DNA of 64,000 nt from Chitinophaga silvisoli (GCF_003412465.1 NZ_QTJV01000002.1:496001-560000); one strand, 5' to 3'; counted from the stretch's first letter, positions 1-8,026 are shown. The notes: generated from the letters alone by a model not told the origin. Numbers and translations: made by a program.

Positions 1-54
1 GTACACAACAATACCCAAGGGAAATATTGGGATGAAATTCGTCATGGTTTCTAA
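1..54 (+). CDS. C-terminal end of an unidentified protein (partial)
   Basis: The first frame is open from the window edge and ends in TAA at position 54, giving 17 residues ending in YWDEIRHGF. The next gene starts 45 bases downstream on the same strand, so this is probably the tail of the preceding gene in a glycosyltransferase cluster. Nothing in 17 residues identifies the family. It could also be chance open frame at the window edge. Confidence 0.4.
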   Translation, partial: VHNNTQGKYWDEIRHGF

Positions 55-98
55 ATTATAGAATATATATTTAACCCCCAATTACCATTCAAACTTAT

Positions 99-1145
99 AT
101 GCCGCGACTCTTACTCGACTGCGAGAAAATGAAATACGCCAATACAGGACTCTATGAATTCTGTAAGCAGCTGGGCTATGCCCTCCTGAAAAATAAAGCG
201 GCCAATGAGGAAATGGTGTTTTATATGCCCAAACACCTGCAGGGATTCTTTGGTGAAGCAGGTACTTACATCAGGAAGAACTCTCTGCATAAATACTGGA
301 TGCCCGACTTTAAAACGGATGTATGGCATACCACCTTCCAGTCTACCCGGTATATACCACAGGCAGGCAAAACGCCGATGGTATTAACCATCCATGACCT
401 GAACTGCATCCACGAAAAACAAGCACCTGCAAAGGTGAAGGCAATCCTGAAGTCCGTTCAGAAAAATATAGACCGGGCTGATCATGTTGTGACCATCTCC
501 CAATTCGTGATGAACGATGTGAAAACACACCTGAACCTGGAAAATAAAGCCACCAGCGTGGTATACAATGGTGGTCACCTGGAAGCTTTTCCTGACTTTG
601 ATGCACCTGCCTATCGGCCGGCCAAACCATTCCTGTTTAGCCTGGGTGGCGTGAATGCTAAAAAGAACTTTCATGTACTGCCGGCACTGCTGGTGGGCAA
701 TGATTACGAACTGATTATAGCCGGCCCCATCTTCGATGAGCAGTACAAACAGCAGATTTGGATGAAGGCACAGGAACACGGTGTGGCAGACAGGGTGAAA
801 ATACCGGGAGCAATATCGTATCCCGATAAATACTGGTACCTTCGTCACTGTGAAGGATTTCTTTTCCCTTCCATTGCCGAAGGATTTGGAATACCTGTGA
901 TAGAAGCGATGACCATGGGTAAGCCATGCTTCCTCTCTACCAAAACCAGTTTGCCTGAAGTGGGCGGACCTCTTAGTTATTATTTCCAGGATTTTGAACC
1001 TGACAACATGCAGGAGGTTTTCCGGAATGGCATGCTCGATTACCAGCAAAAGCATCCTGCAGATGCAATTAAAGCATATGCAGCACGTTTCAGCTATGAT
1101 AATATGGCAAAAGGCTATCTGGAGATATACCGGAGCCTGTATTAA
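99..1145 (+). CDS. Glycosyltransferase family 4 (GT-B), first of a tandem pair
   Basis: This 348-residue protein looks like a retaining GT-B glycosyltransferase that moves a sugar from a nucleotide-sugar donor to a polysaccharide or lipid-linked acceptor. The N-terminal half carries MVLTIHDLNC (about residue 98) and a VYNGG loop. The C-terminal half carries the donor-binding signature AEGFGIPVIEA (about residue 263), with the paired glutamates typical of GT4 enzymes. There is no signal peptide or membrane segment, so it is cytoplasmic. The ATG start is unambiguous. The next gene, 20 bases downstream, is a clear paralogue and probably co-transcribed. Substrate cannot be read from sequence. Confidence 0.88.
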   Translation: MPRLLLDCEKMKYANTGLYEFCKQLGYALLKNKAANEEMVFYMPKHLQGFFGEAGTYIRKNSLHKYWMPDFKTDVWHTTFQSTRYIPQAGKTPMVLTIHDLNCIHEKQAPAKVKAILKSVQKNIDRADHVVTISQFVMNDVKTHLNLENKATSVVYNGGHLEAFPDFDAPAYRPAKPFLFSLGGVNAKKNFHVLPALLVGNDYELIIAGPIFDEQYKQQIWMKAQEHGVADRVKIPGAISYPDKYWYLRHCEGFLFPSIAEGFGIPVIEAMTMGKPCFLSTKTSLPEVGGPLSYYFQDFEPDNMQEVFRNGMLDYQQKHPADAIKAYAARFSYDNMAKGYLEIYRSLY

Positions 1146-1165
1146 TCTTCAACTATCTTATTAAT

Positions 1166-2209
1166 ATGCACCGCATCGGTCTGGATTTCGAGAAATTAAA
1201 GTATCCACACAACGGTCTTTACACCTTCTGTTTACAATTAGGACAACGACTATTGAACCTGCAGCAGCAGGATGAACAACTGCTGTATTACATGCCTGCA
1301 TCCTTTGCAGAATTTAACGGACGATTTGAAACAATACCGTATAAATGGTATGACAGATATGCTTTCCGTCCGGCAAAGATGGATGTATTTCATGCTGTAC
1401 ACCAGACAGGTAATGTGTGGCCCAGGAAACAGGCCAGGCGGGCGATTGTCACCATTCATGACCTGAACTTCCTGATTGATGACCGCCTAAAAGAATGGCA
1501 GAAAAAATACCATCTGAAGCAACTGCAAAAACAGGTGGATGAAACGGATGTAGTCGTATCGATTTCCCAATTTACACTGAATGCAATCAGGGAACATATC
1601 AGGGTGCCTGACAGCAAATGCCAGATTGTATACCAGGGCTCTGAAGTAAAACAATTTCCGGGCTTCGATACACCATCATATAAACCACAGCGGCCTTTCC
1701 TGTTTTCGATCGGCATGCTGACACCGAAGAAGAATTTTCATGTGCTGCCATCATTGTTAGCTGGCAACGATTATGAATTGATTATCGCCGGCAGACAACA
1801 GGGAGATTATATCAAAAAAATTGAAGCTGCTGCTGAGGAACTGGGTGTGAGCAACAGGCTGAAACTTGTAGGGGGCATTACTGATGAAGAGAAATACTGG
1901 TATTACAGTCAGTGTTCAGCTTTCCTGTTTCCTTCGCTGGCAGAGGGCTTTGGCGCTCCGGTGGTAGAAGCCATGCACTTTGGTAAACCTGTGTTCCTGT
2001 CTGATAAAACCAGTTTACCTGAAGTAGGAGGGGACGTTGCATATTACTTCCGTGATTTTGCACCTGATGCCATGCAGGATGTATTTGCAAAAGGGATGGA
2101 ACACTTTGCGAATAATGATCGCACAGGTGTTATAAAAAAACATGCCCTGCAGTTTAGCTGGGATGCTAATGCAAAAGCATACTTCGATTTATACAGAAAG
2201 CTTTACTAA
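1166..2209 (+). CDS. Glycosyltransferase family 4 (GT-B), second of a tandem pair
   Basis: This 347-residue paralogue of the upstream gene has almost the same length and the same landmarks: IVTIHDLNF near residue 95, a PFLFSIGMLTPKKNFHVLPS block, and AEGFGAPVVEAM with the two donor-binding glutamates. Both proteins start with a similar pattern (LDFEKLKYPHNGLY against LDCEKMKYANTGLY) and end in Y-R-x-LY. This is an old tandem duplication, now well diverged at the DNA level. It probably adds a different sugar of the same glycan. It ends just before a strong bidirectional terminator at 2211-2245. Confidence 0.88.
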   Translation: MHRIGLDFEKLKYPHNGLYTFCLQLGQRLLNLQQQDEQLLYYMPASFAEFNGRFETIPYKWYDRYAFRPAKMDVFHAVHQTGNVWPRKQARRAIVTIHDLNFLIDDRLKEWQKKYHLKQLQKQVDETDVVVSISQFTLNAIREHIRVPDSKCQIVYQGSEVKQFPGFDTPSYKPQRPFLFSIGMLTPKKNFHVLPSLLAGNDYELIIAGRQQGDYIKKIEAAAEELGVSNRLKLVGGITDEEKYWYYSQCSAFLFPSLAEGFGAPVVEAMHFGKPVFLSDKTSLPEVGGDVAYYFRDFAPDAMQDVFAKGMEHFANNDRTGVIKKHALQFSWDANAKAYFDLYRKLY

Positions 2210-2210
2210 A

Positions 2211-2245
2211 TTAAAAAGGGTTTGCCAGAGGCAAACCCTTTTTAA
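2211..2245. terminator. Bidirectional intrinsic terminator
   Basis: A perfect 16-bp stem (2211-2226 with 2230-2245) and a 3-base AGA loop, A-rich on the left and T-rich on the right. It sits between two convergent genes ending at 2209 (+) and 2249 (-), so it can stop transcription from both sides. Confidence 0.9.
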
Positions 2246-2248
2246 TTG

Positions 2249-3121
2249 CTATATTTTTTTATAATTCCTGTAATCGAACAATCGCTTACCTGTCCTCTTT
2301 TCTATCCAGTAAAGTATACTGTCTTTAAACCCAAACTTCTTCCTGCTGATATCATGCTCAAACTTCCAGTTCTTCTCATCAATCCTTGACTGCATCACCG
2401 CCGGATGCGTACCCTTAAACACTTCCAGGCTATCCACTTCGCCATAATCAAATTCAGAAATATTCACTCTCTTCTTCATCTTCTCATCATTCGCTCCATT
2501 ATACAAAGTGAATGAATTATTCAGCTTCCTTGCCTGTGCCTCCGGATCCTTCACCCATCCATAATGATAGATATGCGCATCCACCGGCTTCACATGCAAT
2601 TTCTCACCTTCTCTCCTGAAACCCTGGGCATCGCGGTAAGAAGAAATCTTTTTATCGTTCCTGATTACCCTGATTTCATTTTTGTACCACACTCTTGAAT
2701 CACCAATGTAATCATAGCTACCAAAGAAGTGCATATACTCAAACAACAATCCTTGTACTTTCGGATCATCCTTGTATTTCTCCATTGCCGCCCTTATAGC
2801 AGGGTAATCTTTTTCGTGCACCACCTCATCTGCCTGGATATAAAAACACCAGTCGGCATCAGGGCTCACATGCGCAAATGCTTTGTCTGTCTCTACTGCC
2901 AGGATCCTTCCTCCTTCTTTCAGTGATTCATCCCATACAGAATGTGTGATCTTAATTTTAGGAGAATCGATGGACTGAATGAGGGCCAATGTCCCATCAT
3001 CAGAGTCACCTACACTGACAATCACCTCATCGCACAGTGGCAGGATCGACCTGATAGATGCCAATACTGGATAGTCATATTTTACGGCATTGCGAACAAA
3101 AGTGAATCCGGCTACTTTCAT
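2249..3121 (-). CDS. Glycosyltransferase family 2 (GT-A)
   Basis: This 290-residue protein starts MKVAGFTFVRNAVKYDYPV and resembles GT2 (GT-A fold) enzymes. It has an N-terminal nucleotide-binding strand, VGDSDDGTL early on, and a metal-binding DXD-like motif in WCFYIQADEVVHEKDY. The open frame extends 29 codons upstream to 3208, but that would overlap the divergent gene at 3172. The ATG at 3121 precedes the conserved N-terminus, so I use it. No membrane segment is visible. Convergent with the GT4 pair, it probably belongs to the same cell-surface glycan locus. Acceptor and donor are unknown. Confidence 0.8.
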   Translation of the reverse strand: MKVAGFTFVRNAVKYDYPVLASIRSILPLCDEVIVSVGDSDDGTLALIQSIDSPKIKITHSVWDESLKEGGRILAVETDKAFAHVSPDADWCFYIQADEVVHEKDYPAIRAAMEKYKDDPKVQGLLFEYMHFFGSYDYIGDSRVWYKNEIRVIRNDKKISSYRDAQGFRREGEKLHVKPVDAHIYHYGWVKDPEAQARKLNNSFTLYNGANDEKMKKRVNISEFDYGEVDSLEVFKGTHPAVMQSRIDEKNWKFEHDISRKKFGFKDSILYWIEKRTGKRLFDYRNYKKI

Positions 3122-3171
3122 AGAATACTTATATTGGCTGCGAAGATAATCCGTTATTCGTAATTTAGAAG

Positions 3172-4071
3172 ATGCGTTCTCTATTGACAGCCCTATTACA
3201 GGGCTCAACCAGGGCCCTGGCCCGATGTATTACGCTGGTGGAAAATGAAGCCAGCGGGTACGAAGCCTTGTTGGCAGACCTGCCGGCCAATGACCATACC
3301 CGGGTCATCGGCATCACAGGCCCTCCCGGAGCCGGCAAAAGCACGCTTGTAAATGGCTTGATTGAGCTCCTGCTGGAACAGGGGAAGAAAGTAGGTATCA
3401 TCGCTGTAGATCCCAGTTCTCCATTTAATTACGGTGCATTGCTGGGCGACAGGGTACGCATGGCCCAGCATTTTAACAACGACAATGTATTTATTCGCTC
3501 CATGGCCAGCAGAGGCGCTTTAGGAGGATTGAGCCCACGCATTATCGAAGTGAGCGAGCTGATGAAAGCTGCTGGCTTCGATTACCTTTTTATTGAAACA
3601 GTAGGAGTGGGGCAGAGTGAAGTGGAAATTGCAGGAATTGCTACCACCACCGTTGTCGTGGTAGTACCGGAAGCCGGCGATGAAATACAGACGATGAAAG
3701 CAGGCCTGATGGAAATAGCAGACATTTTTGTCGTGAATAAAGCTGACAGGGATAATGCTGATGCATTCGTAAAAAACCTGCGGATACTGGCACATAGCCG
3801 GGTGCAGGAGACGGCCGTGTTAAAAACTGTCGCTACTACCAACGAAGGCTTAAGAGAGCTCATACAGGCAATCGATCAGCATCAACTGCAACTTACCCAA
3901 CATCCTGAAAAGCATGCACAATTGCTTACTGAAAAAGCCTGGCAACTGATACAACGCCAGCGTATGAAGGCCATTAACAGGCAGGAACTCTATCAACAGA
4001 TAAAAACGGCACTGGAACAGGGTGATTTTAATTTGTACCGTTTCTTACAATCACGCTACGGAGCAGCATAG
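3172..4071 (+). CDS. meaB: MeaB/ArgK-type G3E GTPase (methylmalonyl-CoA mutase chaperone)
   Basis: This 299-residue P-loop GTPase has Walker A GPPGAGKST (residues 50-58), DPSSPFNYGALLGDRVRM, ETVGVGQSE as the switch region, and NKAD for guanine specificity. These mark the MeaB family, which loads adenosylcobalamin into methylmalonyl-CoA mutase and protects it, in the cytoplasm. The length is near the family norm (about 300-330). No mutase gene is in the window. Its 3' end overlaps the convergent ClC-like gene by 44 bases. The start lies 50 bases from the divergent GT2 gene. Confidence 0.92.
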   Translation: MRSLLTALLQGSTRALARCITLVENEASGYEALLADLPANDHTRVIGITGPPGAGKSTLVNGLIELLLEQGKKVGIIAVDPSSPFNYGALLGDRVRMAQHFNNDNVFIRSMASRGALGGLSPRIIEVSELMKAAGFDYLFIETVGVGQSEVEIAGIATTTVVVVVPEAGDEIQTMKAGLMEIADIFVVNKADRDNADAFVKNLRILAHSRVQETAVLKTVATTNEGLRELIQAIDQHQLQLTQHPEKHAQLLTEKAWQLIQRQRMKAINRQELYQQIKTALEQGDFNLYRFLQSRYGAA

Positions 4072-5137
4072 CTGGGATCAGCGCGGCAATAACAGGTATA
4101 ATAACCATCCACTGATGGGTGAGTTCTATAGAGAAAATGAGGGCTGCAAATATAACCGGGAGTCTTCCCGTAAGCATGGCTGCAATTCCTACCACTGCTG
4201 CTAACTCCGGTGTTACATCATAAATGCCCACGATCATACTCACCAGTAATAAACTGGCCATTCCCAATGTAGCTCCTATTAAAATTAATGGAGAAATGAT
4301 TAATTCTCTCCCCGGGGCTCCCGATCCTGCCGCTAAGATTAACATGGCCAGGCGTACCAAAGACAGGCCCAGCAGGATCTGTAAATTGATAGCGCCGCTG
4401 CTAAGTGCAGGAATAAAGTAATTACCAGTACCCAGACCCTCCGGTCGCTGCCATCCCAGGTAGCCAATAATTATTGCTGCGGCTACCGGCAACCAGGTAC
4501 GCTGAAACCTGATCTTCTCCAGCATTTTGATCAGCCAGGTCATTAGCCAACCAAAAAGAAATACAATAATACCCGTTACAAAACAGGCATATAAAAGATC
4601 TATTTTAAGCCCTGGTACACGTTCTACGGGCAGGATGGTGTCCCATCCCACCAAAATTACCCTGCACAAGGCACCTATGCCTGCTGCCAGCACAATCGCC
4701 AGCACATTGAATAATGACAATTCAATAAAGCCAAGTTCAAATACCAGCACTACTGCAGCCAGTGGGATATTTAATAAACAGGCCAATCCAGCGGCAATCA
4801 CAGCTGCTTTCAGTAATTGCCTGTCGCCTGATATAAACAAGCCGCTGGCCAGCACACCTTCCACTCCAAAAGGGAAGCCCGTGCCGGTCATTATTACCGC
4901 ACTAAGTGGAGTCAGCCATTTTTTCCCGCATTTTATCAGTAGTACTCCCGCCAGTGCACCTGCTACTGGAATGAGTATCATCCACCCGCCCAAACCAGAG
5001 TTACTGATATCCGGCGATGTTTTGGAGTACTCTCCTAAGTAGCAAACCCAGCTTAAGCCGTCAATGATGTAAGTGAGGCATTGTACTGTCACAGCTGCTA
5101 ATAATGCGGCAAGTACAACAAGGCCTAAATTTTTCAT
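4028..5137 (-). CDS. Short, divergent ClC-type chloride channel/antiporter
   Basis: This 369-residue, very hydrophobic protein has ClC landmarks. TGTGFPFGVEG replaces the G(K/R)EGP motif. LLNIPLAAVVLVFELG matches the following FNAPLAG-FxxE block. GSGAPGRELIISPLI replaces GxFxP, and VVGIAAMLTGRLPVIFAALIFSIELT matches the C-terminal helix pair. It is shorter than most ClC proteins (about 400-450+), the GSGIP filter segment is not recognisable, and no CBS domains follow. It could be a Cl-/H+ exchanger with altered selectivity or a non-chloride relative. It overlaps meaB tail-to-tail by 44 bases. Confidence 0.75.
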   Translation of the reverse strand: MKNLGLVVLAALLAAVTVQCLTYIIDGLSWVCYLGEYSKTSPDISNSGLGGWMILIPVAGALAGVLLIKCGKKWLTPLSAVIMTGTGFPFGVEGVLASGLFISGDRQLLKAAVIAAGLACLLNIPLAAVVLVFELGFIELSLFNVLAIVLAAGIGALCRVILVGWDTILPVERVPGLKIDLLYACFVTGIIVFLFGWLMTWLIKMLEKIRFQRTWLPVAAAIIIGYLGWQRPEGLGTGNYFIPALSSGAINLQILLGLSLVRLAMLILAAGSGAPGRELIISPLILIGATLGMASLLLVSMIVGIYDVTPELAAVVGIAAMLTGRLPVIFAALIFSIELTHQWMVIIPVIAALIPAMLLRSVIVRNGTN

Positions 5138-5321
5138 TCTTAACTTCCAGTTATGTTAATGACTCGTTAACAGAAAAAGATTACTTATTTAAGATCAATT
5201 TAATTCCTCATTTATTATAATCTAATAATAAAATTATTACCCTGATATTTACTACTTCATTTCCCTGAGTAATTGTTCGTCAATAGGAAGTTAAAAATTT
5301 CATGTCGTATATGCACCTCCC

Positions 5322-5329
5322 TACTTTTG
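5322..5329 (+). promoter_or_regulatory. Bacteroidota -7 element upstream of DUF2024
   Basis: TACTTTTG matches the TANNTTTG -7 consensus, 40 bases before the ATG at 5370. The -33 region has only a weak TTTC. Transcription would start near 5336. Confidence 0.5.
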
Positions 5330-5369
5330 TGCGACCTAAATAACTGTTATTGATTTTAATGTCATATCC

Positions 5370-5630
5370 ATGGAAGTTGCTATTTTTGACACCTATGTGA
5401 AACGCCGGGAAGGAGGCTATATGCACTTTGACATCATTGTCTCCGCCGATACTAATTACGAAAGCGTCCTCACTTTCGGCAATGCTTATCTCAAATCGCG
5501 TTCACTCACTGCCCCCATTATTTCTTCCCGCGACTGCAGGTTCTGCCATATGCAGGAAACCGTTCCATCCTGGGAGAAGAATATCCAGCAGCAAGGTTAC
5601 CACATTTATGAATTAGAAGGTTGCAGATAA
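5370..5630 (+). CDS. DUF2024 family small protein
   Basis: An 86-residue protein whose N-terminus (VAIFDTYVKRREGGYMHFDI) is typical of the DUF2024 family, which has the same length. It has no signal peptide. It contains CRFCHMQE near residue 56 and a C-terminal cysteine (EGCR); I read the family as cytosolic and of unknown role. CxxCH here is unlikely to bind haem because nothing indicates export. It stands alone between a divergent ClC gene and a convergent small membrane protein gene and is closed by a hairpin. Confidence 0.8.
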   Translation: MEVAIFDTYVKRREGGYMHFDIIVSADTNYESVLTFGNAYLKSRSLTAPIISSRDCRFCHMQETVPSWEKNIQQQGYHIYELEGCR

Positions 5631-5639
5631 TGCTGTAAC

Positions 5640-5673
5640 ACAAAGGGCTGACCATTGCTGATCAGCCCTTTGT
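5640..5673. terminator. Intrinsic terminator between convergent genes
   Basis: A 12-bp perfect stem (5640-5651 with 5662-5673) with a 10-base loop, followed on the plus strand by a T-rich run. It lies between the stops at 5630 (+) and 5697 (-). Confidence 0.8.
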
Positions 5674-5696
5674 TTATTATGAATTTGTAATAGTAA

Positions 5697-5909
5697 TTAT
5701 GCCTGTTGCCTGTTATTCCTGTAATAGCGGAAACCCAGGAAAGCGATAATAATGAGTGGCGTTACTGCCAGCATTAAAATACCTGCATTCAAACCCTTTG
5801 CAGGGCCTTCTCCCAGTTGCTGTGCCGTCTTGGTACAAAGAGAACACTGTGCCATGGTATTGATGCTCAGGGCCAGGAGTACAACTGCTATTTGTCCAAT
5901 CTTTTTCAT
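5697..5909 (-). CDS. Small exported membrane protein with CSLC motif
   Basis: A 70-residue protein with an N-terminal signal peptide (KKIGQIAVVLLALSINTMAQ), a CSLC motif directly after the predicted cleavage site, a short linker, and one C-terminal membrane helix (GILMLAVTPLIIIAFLGFRY) with a basic tail. The CxxC pair would sit just outside the inner membrane. It lies downstream of DUF420 and SCO genes, so copper handling or disulfide exchange for oxidase assembly is an inference from context only. I do not recognise a named family. The start is a clear ATG. Confidence 0.75.
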   Translation of the reverse strand: MKKIGQIAVVLLALSINTMAQCSLCTKTAQQLGEGPAKGLNAGILMLAVTPLIIIAFLGFRYYRNNRQQA

Positions 5910-5913
5910 ACCA

Positions 5914-5921
5914 CAAATTTA
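5914..5921 (-). promoter_or_regulatory. -7-like element immediately before the CSLC protein
   Basis: On the minus strand TAAATTTG matches TANNTTTG and ends 5 bases before the ATG at 5909. If used, transcription would start at or next to the start codon. It may equally be an A/T-rich ribosome-binding region. Confidence 0.35.
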
Positions 5922-5995
5922 CTGATTAAAATTGCATGTGCCTTAGACACAGGATTTAAAAAGAGGAAGAAATTTAATTCTCCCCGTGCACCAGA

Positions 5996-6565
5996 TCAAT
6001 AATAAGGAGAGATCATGATATACACGATTACGCCGGTCACCGCTACGTAAAACCAGATGGGCCAGGTGATGCGTGCTATCTTCTTATGCTTCTCAAAATT
6101 ATTCTGAAACCCGCGCAGCAAGGTAAACAGTACAAGTGGTACAATGATCCCGGCCAGCACAATATGTGTGATCAGAATGAAGAAATAAACATAGCGCAGG
6201 CTGCCTGCTGCTGCTTTCTCTGCTTCTGTTACAATGTAGTCATGGTTTACATCACCATACATAGTAGACTTCACAAAAAAGTGATAGGTCACATACGATA
6301 CCAGGAAGATGGCAGACAATGCGACTGCAATCAGGTTAGCAGTTTTGTGTGCTTTAATCTGCTTCATCCTGATAAAATACAGACTTGCCAACAACAACAC
6401 TGCCGTAGCTGAATTCAATGCTGCGTGAAACAAGGGCAATACCGTCACATTGAACCCTGCTTCCATATGCTGGCGCGGCATGAACATGAGGAGTGCCACT
6501 ACTACCGGTATTGCTACTGATACGATTGCAATAGGCAGGTTTAGATTTTTGTTTGTAAGACTCAT
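5996..6565 (-). CDS. DUF420 membrane protein (CtaM/YozB-like oxidase assembly factor)
   Basis: This protein has five hydrophobic segments spread over 189 residues and histidines at membrane edges (FHAALN, THIVLAG). It matches DUF420, the family of CtaM/YozB, needed for haem-copper oxidase maturation in Firmicutes. The open frame reaches 6622, but the upstream 19 codons run through an inverted repeat that looks like the terminator of the preceding SCO gene. I therefore take the ATG at 6565 (MSLTNKNLNL). It follows SCO by 96 bases, consistent with a copper/oxidase assembly group. Confidence 0.85.
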   Translation of the reverse strand: MSLTNKNLNLPIAIVSVAIPVVVALLMFMPRQHMEAGFNVTVLPLFHAALNSATAVLLLASLYFIRMKQIKAHKTANLIAVALSAIFLVSYVTYHFFVKSTMYGDVNHDYIVTEAEKAAAGSLRYVYFFILITHIVLAGIIVPLVLFTLLRGFQNNFEKHKKIARITWPIWFYVAVTGVIVYIMISPYY

Positions 6566-6585
6566 ATCAGGATATTTAAAGCAAA

Positions 6586-6632
6586 AAAGTGAAATGGAAA
6601 CGCTCATGCTTAGCGTCTGCACATTTCACTTT
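6586..6632 (-). terminator. Nested hairpin terminator after SCO
   Basis: An 11-bp outer stem (6586-6596 with 6622-6632) encloses a 5-bp inner stem (6600-6604 with 6612-6616). On the minus strand the outer stem runs into a T-run. It lies 29 bases past the SCO stop. Confidence 0.7.
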
Positions 6633-6661
6633 CTTACTTATTTTTCATTTTTATAATTTTC

Positions 6662-7342
6662 TTATTCAGTGCCTGGATTAAAGATCCTTTTCAGGAAAGG
6701 AGGACGGTTCTTTGCTTTTTCCAGGTGTAATACTGCGATATCATTTGCAATCTGGCGTACCACATTGCTGTCGGTGCCATCATAGTAGCCCCTGATATGG
6801 CGATCCTTGTCCAGCAGGATCAGTTTCTCGGTATGAATAAAATCATCCGGTCCGCCATCACCTTCTGTTACACTCACGAAAAACTCATGTCTGGCCAGAT
6901 CATAAATATCTTTCTTATTGCCAGTGAGTAACCACCAGTTATCAGGATTGATATTGCGTTTCAGACCATATTGGCGCAGTGTCTCTGACGAGTCCCTTTC
7001 AGGATCTACTGTCAGCGACATCAGTTGCAGCAAAGAGTCACTCTTGATATACGCTTTTTGTAGCTTCTCCAGATTTGCCATCATTTTTGGGCAAATGCTG
7101 GGACAGGAAGTAAAGAAGAAATTCACCAGCACCATTTTGTGGGGCATATCGTGCAGGGAAACCTGCTTGCCCATCTGGTTGGTAAAAGTAAAATCCTTTA
7201 CCGTATGGTATACTGTATCATACGTTGTCTTCCCATCTTTCTTCACAGTATCTACACGCTCCGCGATATAATAGCGGGGGAGTGGTACTGCATCTTCCCG
7301 ATAGTGATCTACTATCAGGTAGCCCACCAATGGCAACAGCAC
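6662..7342 (-). CDS. SCO1/SenC copper chaperone for cytochrome oxidase
   Basis: A thioredoxin-fold SCO protein that delivers copper to the CuA site of oxidase subunit II from the periplasmic face of the inner membrane. Copper ligands are visible: the CPSICP motif near residue 80 and the distant histidine in DDFIHTEKL. About 226 residues is normal. The start is uncertain. The GTG at 7342 keeps only half of the hydrophobic anchor. The frame stays open upstream and encodes GLLGLVLAV, but contains no ATG, GTG or TTG before a terminator-like hairpin. It follows the oxidase genes and precedes DUF420. Confidence 0.88.
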   Translation of the reverse strand: MLLPLVGYLIVDHYREDAVPLPRYYIAERVDTVKKDGKTTYDTVYHTVKDFTFTNQMGKQVSLHDMPHKMVLVNFFFTSCPSICPKMMANLEKLQKAYIKSDSLLQLMSLTVDPERDSSETLRQYGLKRNINPDNWWLLTGNKKDIYDLARHEFFVSVTEGDGGPDDFIHTEKLILLDKDRHIRGYYDGTDSNVVRQIANDIAVLHLEKAKNRPPFLKRIFNPGTE

Positions 7343-7406
7343 GGCGAGTACTAATCCTAAAAGTCCTTTCTGTGTGATGGCGTATGGTATTAATTGTGAA
7401 CAAAAA

Positions 7407-7454
7407 ATTACGCTTTACAATATCCGCATCGCTGGGGACAATGTAAAGCGTAAT
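7407..7454 (-). terminator. Terminator after the oxidase structural genes
   Basis: A perfect 13-bp inverted repeat (7407-7419 with 7442-7454), 22-base loop, running into six T on the minus strand. It lies about 110 bases past the subunit IV stop and directly before the SCO leader. Confidence 0.75.
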
Positions 7455-7565
7455 AGTATAAAAGTCGTTATTAACTCATTTTCGATTTTAAAGCCGGCAG
7501 CAGGCATAAACCACTAACAGGCAATTTTTCTCAAAATACTAAATGAGGAAATACCAGCTATATGA

Positions 7566-7982
7566 TTATTCGTGATGTCCCTCTCCGTGCTCTATAACCT
7601 GTACTTTTTCAACTGGTTTTGGAGTACCAGGAGCCAGGTTTTTACGCATATTCTTCCATGAATCACCATCTGCCAGGAAGGCGATGATAAACCAAACGAA
7701 CAGCAGCAAAGGCATCAGAATGGTCATGATCAGGTTCTTGATCTCGTGACCCAGGTGCATGAATTCAGCTACGATAAAGAATGCCTTCACGATGGTCAGA
7801 CCAATGAAGATAGAGTTTACCAACAGCTTTGGAGGAAAATGTGTTTCCAGGTGGATCAAAGCCAGCGCGATTTCAACAACCGTGATGGCTAATAGAATCC
7901 AAAACGTTTTCCAGATAGTCTTAGTGGAGCTATCCGCTACATGAACATCGTGACCAGCGTCTGTATATGTTGTATTTGACAT
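7566..7982 (-). CDS. Cytochrome c oxidase subunit IV family protein
   Basis: A 138-residue small oxidase subunit with three hydrophobic helices (IWKTFWILLAITVVEIALAL; LLVNSIFIGLTIVKAFFIVA; LIMTILMPLLLFVWFIIAFL), the CyoD/CoxD-like pattern of a bacterial subunit IV. Both ends are histidine-bearing (GHDVHV at the start, EHGEGHHE at the end). It is the last structural gene of the respiratory block, 44 bases after the subunit III gene, and is followed by a terminator. It is thought to stabilise the catalytic subunits, not to carry a cofactor. Confidence 0.88.
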   Translation of the reverse strand: MSNTTYTDAGHDVHVADSSTKTIWKTFWILLAITVVEIALALIHLETHFPPKLLVNSIFIGLTIVKAFFIVAEFMHLGHEIKNLIMTILMPLLLFVWFIIAFLADGDSWKNMRKNLAPGTPKPVEKVQVIEHGEGHHE

Positions 7983-8026
7983 GTGTTCTCTTTTTAAAAT
8001 TCCAATTTACTAATTTCTCAATCCGA

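Noticed and set aside
3122..3208. N-terminal extension of the GT2 protein
   Set aside because: It would overlap the start of the divergent meaB gene, and the conserved MKVAGFTFVRNAV block starts at 3121.
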